A DNA stretch of 64,000 nucleotides from CAWIJJ01 sp963836405 (GTDB taxonomy: Bacteria > Acidobacteriota > Terriglobia > Bryobacterales > Bryobacteraceae): positions 434,001 through 498,000 of the forward strand of contig CAWIJL010000007.1 of the NCBI GenBank assembly GCA_963836405.1. The letters run 5' to 3'. Under the pieces are notes generated by a model. It worked only from the letters and a program-made list of their open reading frames with translations, searched no databases and had not been told where the DNA came from. The position numbers and the translations under genes were made by a program. Positions 34,586 through 44,607 of this stretch are shown here, piece by piece (the first letter of the stretch is position 1; each line of letters starts with the position of its first letter).

Positions 34586-35179
34586 ATGATCGCCCTGCTG
34601 CGCGGCACTCTGATCGAAAAACATCCGAACCAGGCGGTGGTGGACACGGGAGGAGTGGGTTACGACGTTATCATCCCGGTTTCCACATTCACGCAACTAC
34701 CGGATGCGGGGGCGGAAGTGCGCCTGCGCATCCACACCCACGTACGCGAGGACGCCCTGGCGCTCTACGGGTTCCTGACGCAGGACGAGAAGGCGATGTT
34801 CGAACGGCTGATCGGCGTCAGCGGCATCGGTCCGAAGCTGGCGGTGACGATCCTCTCGGGGCTGGCCGCGCCCGACCTGGTGCGCGCCATCCGGCGGGGG
34901 GAGGTGGAGCGGCTGGTGCGCATTCCCGGCATTGGGAAGAAGACTGCCGAACGCATGGTGCTGGAACTGCGGGACAAGCTGCCGGCGCCGGCCGGCGAAG
35001 AACCCGAGACGCCTGCGGCGGCGGCGCTCTCTGCGGTAGACCAGGATGTTCTTTCGGCGCTGCTGAACCTCGGCTGCGGCCGGCCACAGGCGGAAGCCGC
35101 GGTACGCAAAGCGAAAGCGGCGGGCGGCCCCGGCGAGTTCGAACCGCTCTTCCGGCGAGCCCTGGAACTGGTACGGTAA
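34586..35179 (+). CDS. ruvA: Holliday junction branch-migration protein RuvA
   Basis: A 197-residue DNA-binding subunit of the RuvAB complex, which binds four-way junctions as a tetramer. The OB-fold N-terminus MIALLRGTLIEK and GGVGYDV are standard; domain II has two helix-hairpin-helix motifs (LIGVSGIGPKLAVTILSG, LVRIPGIGKKTAERMVLEL), and a C-terminal domain III (LSALLNLGCGRPQAEAAVRKA) contacts RuvB. The ATG at 34586 gives the exact family N-terminus. It is separated from ruvB by 11 bases; ruvC is not in the neighbourhood. Confidence 0.95.
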   Translation: MIALLRGTLIEKHPNQAVVDTGGVGYDVIIPVSTFTQLPDAGAEVRLRIHTHVREDALALYGFLTQDEKAMFERLIGVSGIGPKLAVTILSGLAAPDLVRAIRRGEVERLVRIPGIGKKTAERMVLELRDKLPAPAGEEPETPAAAALSAVDQDVLSALLNLGCGRPQAEAAVRKAKAAGGPGEFEPLFRRALELVR

Positions 35180-35190
35180 GCTGGTAGCAC

Positions 35191-36215
<1,025 letters not shown>

Positions 36216-36219
<4 letters not shown>

Positions 36220-36695
36220 CCGTTTATCTCAGCCTCGGCTCCAATCTGGGCGACCGCGAAGCGAACCTCCGCGCGGCCATTGCGGGCCTGGAGGCGCCGA
36301 AGTTTACGGTACTGCGCGAATCGAGCCTGTACGAAACCGAGCCTGTGGATTACCTGAACCAGGGATGGTTCCTCAACCTGGCGCTCGAAGCCGAGACCAG
36401 CCTGTTCCCGCTGCAGTTGCTCGGTCATACCTCGCGCGTGGAACAGGCGCTGGGCCGCATCCGCACCGTGCCGAAGGGGCCCAGGAAGATCGACATCGAC
36501 ATCCTCCTCTATGGCCGCGCGGTGATCCGCACTCTTCGGTTGGAGGTGCCGCACCCGAGGATGGGGGAGCGGCGATTCGTGCTGGCGCCGCTCGCCGATC
36601 TTGCGCCGGACTTGCGGCACCCCGTAACGCACCGCACCGTGCGGCAGATGCTGGAAAGCGCGCCCGAGCAGCGGGTGCGGCCGTGGCGATCGTGA
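36216..36695 (+). CDS. folK: 2-amino-4-hydroxy-6-hydroxymethyldihydropteridine pyrophosphokinase
   Basis: A 159-residue folate-pathway enzyme that transfers pyrophosphate from ATP to 6-hydroxymethyl-7,8-dihydropterin. The signatures YLSLGSNLGDRE, SSLYETEPV, NLALEAET, the metal-binding GPRKIDIDILLYG and VPHPRMGERRFVLAPLADL are all present. The start is a TTG overlapping the ruvB stop; no other start keeps the first strand, so translation is probably coupled to ruvB. Other folate genes are absent from the window. Confidence 0.93.
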
Positions 36696-36734
36696 TTTGC
36701 GGATTCGCCTCCCTGTTACACTCGAAAGTCTACA

Positions 36735-38648
36735 GTGCAAGACATCCACGCAGCCCTGAAGCGATATTGGGGCTACGATTCGTTCCGGCCCTTGCAGGAG
36801 CGGATCATCCACAGCCTGATGACCGGCAACGACGTTGCCGTGGTCATGCCCACCGGCGGCGGCAAGTCGCTGTGCTACCAGTTGCCGGCGCTGGTTTCCG
36901 GAAAGATGGTGGTTGTCATTTCGCCGCTGATCGCGCTGATGCAGGACCAAGTGGCGCAGCTTGCGGACATGGGAATTCCGGCCGCCCTGCTCAACAGCAC
37001 GCAATCGCCCGCCGAGCAGCGCGACGTGATGCGGGCGGCGGCGCAGGGGGCCTTCCGCCTGCTTTACCTCTCGCCGGAGCGGCTGGCACGGCAGGACACG
37101 GCGGACTGGCTGGCGCAGACGCCGCTGGCGTTTTTTGCGATCGACGAGGCGCACTGCATCTCGGAATGGGGACACGAATTCCGTCCCGAGTACCGCCAGC
37201 TCAGCTCGCTTCGCCAGAACTTTCCGGATAAACCGCTGGCCGCATTCACCGCCAGCGCCACGAGGCAGGTGCGGCAGGACATTCTCGACCAGTTACAGCT
37301 TCGCGAGCCGCACAAATACATCGCGAGCTTCCACCGCGCCAACCTGCGCTATATCGTGCATCGGTGCGACAAGACGAATCACCAGCGGCTGCTGGTGCAG
37401 TCGCTCAGAAACTATGAAGGCGAAAGCGCGATTGTCTACGCTCCGACCGTCGCCGAAGTGGAGGGGTTGGTGGACACGCTCGAGGAGTGCGGGATCCCGT
37501 CGGTTGCCTACCACGGCCAGATGGACACGCCCACGCGGCGGCGGAACCAGGAGCGCTGGATGAACGACGAAGTGCGCGTGCTGGTGGGCACCATCGCGTT
37601 CGGACTGGGTATCAACAAGCCGGCCGTGCGAGCGGTGATTCACACTTCCCTGCCGAAGTCGATCGAGCAGTATTACCAGGAGGCCGGACGCGCCGGGAGG
37701 GACGGACTGCCAGCCGACTGCCTGCTGCTGTGGCGGCCCAAGGACGCCGGCCTGCTCGCCTACTTCATCGACAAACTGCGGGACCGCGACGAGAAGGAGC
37801 GGGCGTGGACGCGGTACCACACCATCCGCGGTTTTGTGGAAGATCGTCGCTGCCGCCACCTTCAGGTGTGCCGGCATTTCGGGCAGACTCCGAAATGGGA
37901 GCGGTGCGAAATGTGCGATGTGTGCGGCAATCTGCCTGCGTGGCTGACGGCAGCGGATGAAGTGGGGCCGGCGCCGAAACGGAAGCGGTCGCGCAGAGAG
38001 GCCGCACGACCGGAAGCGGCGGCTCGAATTGAAGAAGGCGGCGAACCGCAGCCGAGGCGCGACCGGAAGCCCGCGGCGCAGGATAGCGAACTGGTCCGGT
38101 TCTTCAAAGAGTGGCGGTCGAAAATCGCACAGCGCACGGCGGTGCCCGCGTACGTGGTGCTCAGCGACGCGGCGCTCGAAGACCTGTGCGCGAAACAGCC
38201 GGGAAGCCACGGAGAACTGCTGGCGGTCAACGGCTTCGGGCAGCGCAAGGCGGAACTTTACGGCAAGGAGATCTTCGCGGCCTTCGAGGCGTTCCGGCAG
38301 GGAGCACGCGCGGCAGCGGCCGCCACACCACGCCTGACGCCTGCGGAGGAGACTCTGCGACTGCTGGCCGAAGGCAAGTCCTTCGCGGAGATCGCCGAGA
38401 TTCGCGTGCGCCAACCGTCTACCGTAGTGCACATGGTGGCCGACCTGGTAGAGAAGGGACGGCTCGAATACCGTTTGGAGTGGGTCGGCGAAACCGCTCA
38501 CCGGCAGATCGAAGAAGTTATCGGCCGGATCGGTTCGCAGTGGCTGCGGCCGCTGCGGGAGGCGCTGCCGCCGGAGATAACCTACGAACAGATTCGGCTG
38601 GTGGTGGCCGCGGTTCGCAGCCGCGGCGCTCCTACAGAATCTCCTTGA
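36735..38648 (+). CDS. recQ: RecQ-type ATP-dependent DNA helicase
   Basis: A 637-residue 3'-5' helicase for recombination repair. Motor motifs: FRPLQ (motif 0), Walker A PTGGGKSLCYQLPA, DEAHCISEWGHEFRPEY, TASAT and QEAGRAGRDG. A RecQ zinc site follows (CRHLQVC ... CEMCDVCGN), then a charged linker, an HRDC domain (about 455-525, AYVVLSDAALEDLC ... LLAVNGFGQRKAELYG) and a C-terminal helix-turn-helix of the HTH_40 type (EETLRLLAEGKSFAEIAEIRVRQPSTVV). The usual RQC winged helix seems reduced, which gives the protein the shape of the shorter RecQ branch. The start is GTG. Its 3' end overlaps the convergent sulfatase gene by 17 bases. Confidence 0.9.
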   Translation: MQDIHAALKRYWGYDSFRPLQERIIHSLMTGNDVAVVMPTGGGKSLCYQLPALVSGKMVVVISPLIALMQDQVAQLADMGIPAALLNSTQSPAEQRDVMRAAAQGAFRLLYLSPERLARQDTADWLAQTPLAFFAIDEAHCISEWGHEFRPEYRQLSSLRQNFPDKPLAAFTASATRQVRQDILDQLQLREPHKYIASFHRANLRYIVHRCDKTNHQRLLVQSLRNYEGESAIVYAPTVAEVEGLVDTLEECGIPSVAYHGQMDTPTRRRNQERWMNDEVRVLVGTIAFGLGINKPAVRAVIHTSLPKSIEQYYQEAGRAGRDGLPADCLLLWRPKDAGLLAYFIDKLRDRDEKERAWTRYHTIRGFVEDRRCRHLQVCRHFGQTPKWERCEMCDVCGNLPAWLTAADEVGPAPKRKRSRREAARPEAAARIEEGGEPQPRRDRKPAAQDSELVRFFKEWRSKIAQRTAVPAYVVLSDAALEDLCAKQPGSHGELLAVNGFGQRKAELYGKEIFAAFEAFRQGARAAAAATPRLTPAEETLRLLAEGKSFAEIAEIRVRQPSTVVHMVADLVEKGRLEYRLEWVGETAHRQIEEVIGRIGSQWLRPLREALPPEITYEQIRLVVAAVRSRGAPTESP

Positions 38649-40497
38649 GGTGGTCCAGCAGCTTGGTGGTGTATTCCTTGTTCACGCGGGCGGGCGACTT
38701 CTCGTCCACGATGGGGAGGGCGGCAATCTGCTCCTTCCACGGAGACGCGGTTTTGCCAAGGGCCACGAGTGAATTCAGCGCCTGGATGGCCACGTAGCTG
38801 CCGTACTGCTGGCAATTGGCGAGTTTCACCAAAAGCGGGACAACGCGCTTGACGTCGTCAGCCGATCCGTGGGTGGCGATCGCCTCGGCGGCGGCAACCC
38901 GCACGCTCGGCGACGAGTCCTCGAGCGCCTTGTCGAGTTCTTGCCTGCGTTCCCGCACCTGGTCTGCGCCGCGCATCAAGACGCCCATCACGCCCCAGTA
39001 GCGCACGCCGCTGTCGGAATCTTCCATGTTCGTCTTCAGCCGTTCCGTGTCGCCGGTGCGGGAGATGGCGAGGTCGGCGGCCGCGAGCACGCGTTCGAAG
39101 GGGTACTTACGCGTATCGTGACCCATTTCGTAAGGCGTGGAATTCGTGGACCGCGCATGAATCTCGGCCTCCGGCAGCAGGCCCACATCCCGAACGCTGC
39201 GCTCGTGGGCCGTGTGCGCTTCGCGGAACCGTTGCAGGGTCGCGCGATGCTCGGAAGAGTTGGCGAGATTGTTGACCTCGTCGCGGTCTGTTTCCAGGTC
39301 GTAAAGCTCTTCGGAAGGCTTTGTTTCCCAAAAGTACGTCTGCGGCGGTTTCAGTTTGCCTTCCGTGTAGAGCCGGTTCCAGGTCTCCAGCGTGGCGTTC
39401 TGGTAGGCGTAGGTGACGTATTGACCGTAGACCTTGTGGGGATTGTAATTGCGCAGGTATACATACCGGCGGTCGCGAACGGAGCGTATCAAGTCGTAAC
39501 TTTCGTCCATGCGGCCGCGAAATCCGAACGAGTAGGTGCGGGGCGGCGCTTCGTAGGAGCCTGCAAAGGCCTGGCCCTGATAGTAGTCGGGCGCCTTGCG
39601 GCCGACCAGGCTCAGCATGGTGGGGGCAAGGTCGATGAAACCGAGCAACCGCGGGCTGGTCGCTCCGGGCGAGTAGTCGGGCGGGGCAAGGTGCCTGTAC
39701 TTTTCGGGAAAGGCCGCCACCAGGGAAGTGCGCAGCCCGGAATCGTAGGGGAAGCGCTTGTTGCGAGGCATGCCCGCGCCGTGATCGCCGTAGAAGAAAA
39801 CGATGGTGTCGTCGAGCAGCCCGTCGGCTTCCAGTTCGTCCAGGCGCGCCTGGATCTGGGTATCGGCGGTGGTGATGTTGTCGTAGTACTGCGCCCAGTC
39901 CTTTCGCACCTCGGGAGTGTCCGGATGGTAGGCCGGGACGCGCGCGCGCGCCGGATCGTGCAGGAATTTCTGGTTCGTCCTGCTTTTCCAGATCTGGCTT
40001 TCGTGCGTGGTTTCGTTGTTGAACACGGCGAAGAAGGGCTGCCCGTCTTTGCGGTTGCGCCAGTGGCCGTTGCGGCTCGATTCGTCCCATGTGCCGGGGG
40101 GCTTTTCCAGGTTGTAATCTTCCTTGGCGTTATTGGTGCAGTAGTAGCCTTCTTCGCGCAGATAACCGGGAAACATTTTCCAGTTCGCGGGCATGCGGGC
40201 GATGGACCGCATGTGCTCGGAGCCGGTTGCGGTGGGGAAGACGCCCGAGATGATGGTGGTCCGCGCCGGCGCGCAGACCGGGGCATTCGACCAGAGGTTA
40301 TTGAAGACGCAGCCGCGCTTCGCGAGCCGGTCGATATTCGGTGTGATGCTGTAGTCGTCGCCGGAGCAGTGGAAGTGGGGTCCGGTGTCCTCGATCACGA
40401 GCCAAAGAATGTTGGGCCGCTGCGCCTGGGCCTTCAAAAGGATGGGGCTGGCCGCCGCTCCCGCGGTTGTTTCGAGAAACCTGCGTCGGTTGATCAC
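38632..40497 (-). CDS. exported sulfatase with C-terminal HEAT-like repeats
   Basis: A 621-residue enzyme with a twin-arginine-like signal (NRRRFLETTAGAAASPILLKAQAQ). The sulfatase domain opens with RPNILWLVIEDTG and has the modification site CAPAR at residues 75-79, where Cys becomes formylglycine, and later FFYGDHGAGMPRNKRFPYDSG, close to heparan-N-sulfatase-like S1 sulfatases. The C-terminal 130 residues look like HEAT/PBS repeats (DSSPSVRVAAAEAIATHG; YVAIQALNSLVALG), an addition seen in Planctomycetota and Acidobacteriota. It probably removes sulfate from an external polysaccharide. The start is GTG. No anaerobic or FGE-type maturase gene is in the window. Confidence 0.87.
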   Translation of the reverse strand: MINRRRFLETTAGAAASPILLKAQAQRPNILWLVIEDTGPHFHCSGDDYSITPNIDRLAKRGCVFNNLWSNAPVCAPARTTIISGVFPTATGSEHMRSIARMPANWKMFPGYLREEGYYCTNNAKEDYNLEKPPGTWDESSRNGHWRNRKDGQPFFAVFNNETTHESQIWKSRTNQKFLHDPARARVPAYHPDTPEVRKDWAQYYDNITTADTQIQARLDELEADGLLDDTIVFFYGDHGAGMPRNKRFPYDSGLRTSLVAAFPEKYRHLAPPDYSPGATSPRLLGFIDLAPTMLSLVGRKAPDYYQGQAFAGSYEAPPRTYSFGFRGRMDESYDLIRSVRDRRYVYLRNYNPHKVYGQYVTYAYQNATLETWNRLYTEGKLKPPQTYFWETKPSEELYDLETDRDEVNNLANSSEHRATLQRFREAHTAHERSVRDVGLLPEAEIHARSTNSTPYEMGHDTRKYPFERVLAAADLAISRTGDTERLKTNMEDSDSGVRYWGVMGVLMRGADQVRERRQELDKALEDSSPSVRVAAAEAIATHGSADDVKRVVPLLVKLANCQQYGSYVAIQALNSLVALGKTASPWKEQIAALPIVDEKSPARVNKEYTTKLLDHLKEIL

Positions 40498-40543
40498 AGC
40501 AAAAGCGTACCGCGATTCACCGGCAACGGCCAGTCGGGGGACT

Positions 40544-41212
40544 CTAGATAAACATTTCTTCGTCTTGGGTGGCCGCGTCGACGCTGGATCTGCGGGGCCG
40601 CTTGACGAGGGTGGAGACGGCGGCGGAAATTCCGGCGGCGATGCCGTTTACTTCTTTGACCGGCCGCATGACGGCGCGTTTCACGTTGTCGCCGACCTCC
40701 TCGACCTGACCCACGGTGGAGGAGACGGTGCTGTCGATCTGCTCGAGGCGATTGCGGGCGCGGTCGCTGGCGTCGTGCAGCAGGTCGCCGAGACGCTCCA
40801 CCTGTTCCCGCCCCGTCTTGCCGATGGAGACCACTTCGTCCGATATCTCGGTTACGCGGGGACGCACATCGGTCAAGATATCGTTGGCTGTGGCCAGCAG
40901 GGTGGCACCTCGCTTGGCCATGACTTGGGCCTGGTCGACCACCGGCCCCGCTTTCTCGAGCAGCGGAGTGACTTTTTGCACCACCGTTTCAATGGCCGGG
41001 CCGGCCTTATCCACAACCGGCCCAGCCTTATCCAGCAAAACGCCCGCCTTCGCCATCAATGGTACCGAGCGCGAAGAGAGATCTTCCACCTTACCCTGCA
41101 TTTTGCGCGCGGTGCGGTATAACCCGACCACCACGACAGCCTGCACCAGAAAAGCAATGGTCGCCAGAGCAACGGCCACCGTGATAACGATGCGAAAGAG
41201 GTCGTCGGACAT
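40544..41212 (-). CDS. membrane protein with repeated KAGP segments and long coiled coil
   Basis: A 222-residue protein of unknown function: one N-terminal transmembrane helix (residues 7-32) followed by a long helical region in which LLDKAGPVVDKAGPAIE and LLEKAGPVVDQAQ repeat with an 11-residue-like rhythm, then heptad-rich sequence and a basic tail. It resembles DUF948-like/apolipophorin-like stress proteins. It is followed in the opposite direction of reading by nothing in operon; the YtxH-like gene lies 39 bases upstream on the same strand, so both may be co-transcribed and act at the envelope. Confidence 0.7.
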   Translation of the reverse strand: MSDDLFRIVITVAVALATIAFLVQAVVVVGLYRTARKMQGKVEDLSSRSVPLMAKAGVLLDKAGPVVDKAGPAIETVVQKVTPLLEKAGPVVDQAQVMAKRGATLLATANDILTDVRPRVTEISDEVVSIGKTGREQVERLGDLLHDASDRARNRLEQIDSTVSSTVGQVEEVGDNVKRAVMRPVKEVNGIAAGISAAVSTLVKRPRRSSVDAATQDEEMFI

Positions 41213-41251
41213 GAAGATTCCCCTACCAAATTCGGCGAGTGGCTACCCGGC

Positions 41252-41554
41252 TCAGCCTTGCGATTCCACCGGCCCCTGCCCGCTGACTACGTCGCGGTAG
41301 GCCTGCTTGCCGGCTTCCACGGCATCCGTCAGGTTCTCCTTCTGCCGCCCCAGGGCACCCTTACCTTTATCCACCCAGGTGGACGCATTGGTGCGCAGTT
41401 CCGAGCCCCGTTGCTTGATGTACTCGGTGCTCTCGCCGGCTTTGTCTTTGATGATCTGGCGGGTCTCCGGACCGGACTTCGGCGCAAACAACATGCCGAT
41501 CCCGACGCCCACGCCCAACCCCAGTAAGAAAGCGGAAAGTCCATTCTTGTCCAT
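41252..41554 (-). CDS. YtxH-domain small membrane protein
   Basis: A 100-residue protein with a Gly-rich transmembrane helix (LSAFLLGLGVGVGIGMLFAPKSGPETR, residues 4-29), the signature of YtxH/gas-vesicle GvpP-like general-stress proteins, followed by an amphipathic helical tail (KDKAGESTEYIKQRGSEL). GGAG six bases before the ATG at 41554 decides this start. It is probably transcribed together with the KAGP-repeat protein gene downstream. Confidence 0.82.
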   Translation of the reverse strand: MDKNGLSAFLLGLGVGVGIGMLFAPKSGPETRQIIKDKAGESTEYIKQRGSELRTNASTWVDKGKGALGRQKENLTDAVEAGKQAYRDVVSGQGPVESQG

Positions 41555-41643
41555 AAGTTTCTCCAAGTTCCAACACGTTTGCTGCGCGGGAAAAGCGTCA
41601 GCTTGACCCAGTTTTCAGTATACTCCGCAGTAGAAAATGGATT

Positions 41644-42162
41644 ATGGAGGAACGTAAGGTACGCCCCTTAGATAGCCAGGCATTGTGGGGATACGCACTC
41701 AAAGTCCTGGCCGGTCGCGCCCAATCGACGGGCGAGTTGCGCGAGAAACTCCGCCGGCGTGCCGCGCGCGCCGAAGACGTGGACGATGTGCTTGCGCGGC
41801 TCAAGGAGCTCGGCTACCTCGACGACCGCCGCTATGCGGAGAGTTTCGCGGCCGCGCGCCTGGCCAACGAAAAATTCGGCAGGGGCCGGGTACTGCGCGA
41901 CCTGAGGCAGCGCCGCGTAGCTCCACCGGTAGCCGAAAGAACGGTGGAAAGCGTGTACCGCGACGTGGACGAGAACGCATTGATCGAGGAGTGGATCCGG
42001 CGCAAGTACCGCATGGCCGACCGCGAGTCGCTTTTTGAGAGCGATGCCGAGTTGGCTTCGGCTTACCGCCGCCTTCTTCGCGCCGGGTTCCGCACGAGCG
42101 ACATTATCCGGGCTCTGAAACGGTTCGCCAAAAACCCGGATCTGCTGGATGCCATCGAATAG
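41644..42162 (+). CDS. recX: RecX-family regulatory protein
   Basis: A 172-residue helical protein that in other bacteria caps RecA filaments and limits recombination. Three RecX three-helix repeats are visible: ALKVLAGRAQSTGELREKLRRRA ... VLARLKELGYLDDRRYAESFAAARL, GRGRVLRDLRQRRVAPPVAERTV and SAYRRLLRAGFRTSDIIRALKRF. recA is not adjacent. A TATACT box at 41619-41624 may place the transcription start very near the ATG, and no Shine-Dalgarno sequence is seen before it. It is divergent from the YtxH gene, with 89 bases between starts. Confidence 0.85.
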   Translation: MEERKVRPLDSQALWGYALKVLAGRAQSTGELREKLRRRAARAEDVDDVLARLKELGYLDDRRYAESFAAARLANEKFGRGRVLRDLRQRRVAPPVAERTVESVYRDVDENALIEEWIRRKYRMADRESLFESDAELASAYRRLLRAGFRTSDIIRALKRFAKNPDLLDAIE

Positions 42163-42281
42163 TTCGATCTGACTCATTTTGGGTCCAGCCTTTGCGCAAT
42201 GGGCGCGACGCGCGGTAGCGGGTAACCTCGTCGGGTGGCAGTTCGTCAGAGAAGTATCGGCGACGGGATGCCGCAAAACTG

Positions 42282-43022
42282 ATGAAACTATTAAGTTTGT
42301 TAAGCCTGAGCCTGATTTTTTTCTGCGCAGCCGCACAGGCGCAGCAGTTTCAACGGGACCAGTTTGGCCGCGGTCCCGGACGCGGCGGATTCATGCCCAG
42401 CGCCGGATTCAACGCGCTCGATACGAACCGCGACGGTGTTCTCTCCGCCGAGGAACTGGACGGCGCCGGGGCGTCGCTGAAGAAACTGGACACCAACGGC
42501 GACGGAAAAATCACCGAAGAAGAGATCCGCGCCGCAATGCCGCAGGGTTTCGGGCGGGGCGGACGGGAAGGCGGGCGGCGCGAGGGAGGACGGGAAGAAG
42601 GGCCGCGGGGCGCCAGTGCAGACGACACCGTGCAGACGCTGATGGCGTTTGACCGCAACGGCGACGGGAAGATTTCCAAAGACGAATTGCCCGAACGCAT
42701 GCAGGGCATGCTCGATCGTGGCGATGAAAACAAGGACGGCGTGCTGAACGCGGACGAGGTTCGCAAGCTCGCCGCCGCTCAGGCGCCCTCCGCCGGGCCC
42801 GAAGGACGGGGCGGCCGCGGTCCGGAAGGGGCGGAGTTTGCCATGATGCGCATGGATCGCGTTCTGGCCGCCGTGGATAGCGATGGCGACGGAACGATTT
42901 CTTCCGAAGAAATTCGGAACTCCGCGGCCTCCCTGCGGAAATTAGATCAGGACTCCGACGGCAGGATCGCTCAGGAAGAAGTTCGCCCCGCGATGGGCGG
43001 GCGCCGGGGACGGTTCGAATAG
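42282..43022 (+). CDS. exported EF-hand calcium-binding protein
   Basis: A 246-residue protein with a signal peptide (MKLLSLLSLSLIFFCAAAQAQ). It has about six EF-hand-type loops with the D-x-[DN]-x-DG pattern: DTNRDGVLSAEE, DTNGDGKITEEE, DRNGDGKISKDE, DENKDGVLNADE, DSDGDGTISSEE and DQDSDGRIAQEE, separated by Gly/Arg/Glu-rich linkers. The loops should bind calcium outside the cytoplasm. It lies 39 bases before the ApbE gene in the same direction and is probably part of that cluster; a role as structural or metal-storage partner is inference. Confidence 0.85.
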   Translation: MKLLSLLSLSLIFFCAAAQAQQFQRDQFGRGPGRGGFMPSAGFNALDTNRDGVLSAEELDGAGASLKKLDTNGDGKITEEEIRAAMPQGFGRGGREGGRREGGREEGPRGASADDTVQTLMAFDRNGDGKISKDELPERMQGMLDRGDENKDGVLNADEVRKLAAAQAPSAGPEGRGGRGPEGAEFAMMRMDRVLAAVDSDGDGTISSEEIRNSAASLRKLDQDSDGRIAQEEVRPAMGGRRGRFE

Positions 43023-43061
43023 CATCCACGCCGGCTACGTTGCACGGCAATCAACAAACAT

Positions 43062-44606
43062 ATGAAAGTTCCTCTTGCAATCGCCGCCGCGATGGCGGCA
43101 GCCATAGCTTTCGGCAGCGTCGGGTCGCGCCTCGCGCGGCAGCCGATGTACACGTTCTACTACGAGAACGTTCTAGGCACCTCGATGGAAGTGCGGATCG
43201 GCGCGCCTTCGCCCGAACAGGCCGAGGCCGCAGCTGCCGCGGCGCTCGACGAGATCCAGCGCCAGTCCGACATCCTGAGCGGTTACGACCCGCAGAGCGA
43301 GTTCAGCCGGTGGACTCGTACGCGCGATCGGGCTGTTCCGGTTTCGCCGGAATTATTCGAAGTGCTGGGGATGTGGGATGAATGGCGCGACCGCAGCGGA
43401 GGCGCGCTCGACGCCTCGGCGGAAACCGTGGGCGCCTTGTGGAAGAAGGCGGAGGCCGAAGGCAGAATTCCTTCCGCCGCCGCAATACGGGCCGCGGCAG
43501 ATACCGTCCGGCAGCAGCACTGGACGCTGGACGCAGCGGCGCGCACGGCTACCCACACCAGCGACGCTCCCCTGATGTTGAACTCGTTCACCAAGAGCTG
43601 GGTGGTGGATCGCGCGGCCGAAGCGGCAGCCGGAAGCGACGGGGTCGGCGCGGTGGTTCTGAATATCGGCGGCGACCTGGTGGTCCGCGGCAGTACCGAG
43701 GAGCCGGTCAATATCGCCGACCCGCTCTCGGATTCGGAAAACTCCCGGCCGGCAGCGCGCATCCTGGTTCGCGACCGCGCCGTGGCCACCAGCGGCAACT
43801 ACCGGCGCGGCTTTGAAATCGGCGGCAGGCACTACTCGCACATCGTGGATCCTCGAACCGGGAGGCCGGTGGAGGAAGTCGTATCCGCCACGGTGGTGGC
43901 TCCGGCCGCGGAGGATGCCGGCGCGCTGGCTACGGCGTTTTCCGTACTCACTCCGCAAGAAAGCCGCAAGCTGGCGGAATCGGTTCCGGGGGCCGAGTAT
44001 CTGCTCATCCGACGCAACGGCAGCCGCATCGCCAGCCCGGGGTGGCACGCGATGGAACTGCCCCTGGCCTCCGAAACCGCAGCCGCGGCGCCGGTTGCGT
44101 TCGCCAGTTCCTTCGCCGCCGCTCCGCAGGCCGCAGGCGCCTGGAACTCCAATTTCGAACTCTCGATCGAGCTCGAGCTGGCCCGCATTCAGGGATTCGG
44201 CGCGCGCCGTCCTTACGTGGCAATCTGGGTGGAAGACAAGGATCGCTTCCCGCTCCGCACCCTGGCGCTGTGGTTCGACAAGACGCGCTGGCTTCCGGAA
44301 ATGCACGCCTGGTATCGCAGCGACCGGCTGCGCGGGATGGCCGAGGGAACAGATATCACCTCCACGGTTTCGAGCGCCACCCGCCCGCCCGGCAAGTACA
44401 CGTTTAAATGGGACGGCAAGGATAATGCCGGCAAGACCGTGAAGCCGGGCAAGTACACCGTCTTCATCGAAGTCTCGCGGGAACACGGTTCTTACCAGTT
44501 GCTCAAGCAGGAAATCGATTTCAACGGCCAGCCGTTCCAGATGCAGTTCCCGCCGAATCCGGAAATTGCGGCGGCTTCGCTCGATTATCACAAGGCGGCT
44601 CACTGA
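43062..44606 (+). CDS. ApbE-type FAD:protein FMN transferase fused to a DUF2271 domain
   Basis: A 514-residue exported protein. After the leader (AIAAAMAAAIAFGS), residues 35-335 are an ApbE domain: GTSMEVRIG, ILSGYDPQSEFSRW, the DASAETVGALW segment, NSFTKSWVVDRAAE, LNIGGDLVVRG and HYSHIVDPRTGRPVE with the magnesium-binding Asp. This enzyme attaches FMN from FAD to Ser/Thr of target proteins outside the cytoplasm. Residues 360-500 form a DUF2271 domain (ELSIELELARIQGFGARRPYVAIWVEDKDRFPLRTLALWFD ... KPGKYTVFIEVSREHG). Such fusions and the following PepSY gene occur in flavin-based extracytoplasmic electron-transfer clusters. Confidence 0.87.
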   Translation: MKVPLAIAAAMAAAIAFGSVGSRLARQPMYTFYYENVLGTSMEVRIGAPSPEQAEAAAAAALDEIQRQSDILSGYDPQSEFSRWTRTRDRAVPVSPELFEVLGMWDEWRDRSGGALDASAETVGALWKKAEAEGRIPSAAAIRAAADTVRQQHWTLDAAARTATHTSDAPLMLNSFTKSWVVDRAAEAAAGSDGVGAVVLNIGGDLVVRGSTEEPVNIADPLSDSENSRPAARILVRDRAVATSGNYRRGFEIGGRHYSHIVDPRTGRPVEEVVSATVVAPAAEDAGALATAFSVLTPQESRKLAESVPGAEYLLIRRNGSRIASPGWHAMELPLASETAAAAPVAFASSFAAAPQAAGAWNSNFELSIELELARIQGFGARRPYVAIWVEDKDRFPLRTLALWFDKTRWLPEMHAWYRSDRLRGMAEGTDITSTVSSATRPPGKYTFKWDGKDNAGKTVKPGKYTVFIEVSREHGSYQLLKQEIDFNGQPFQMQFPPNPEIAAASLDYHKAAH

Positions 44607-44607
44607 C

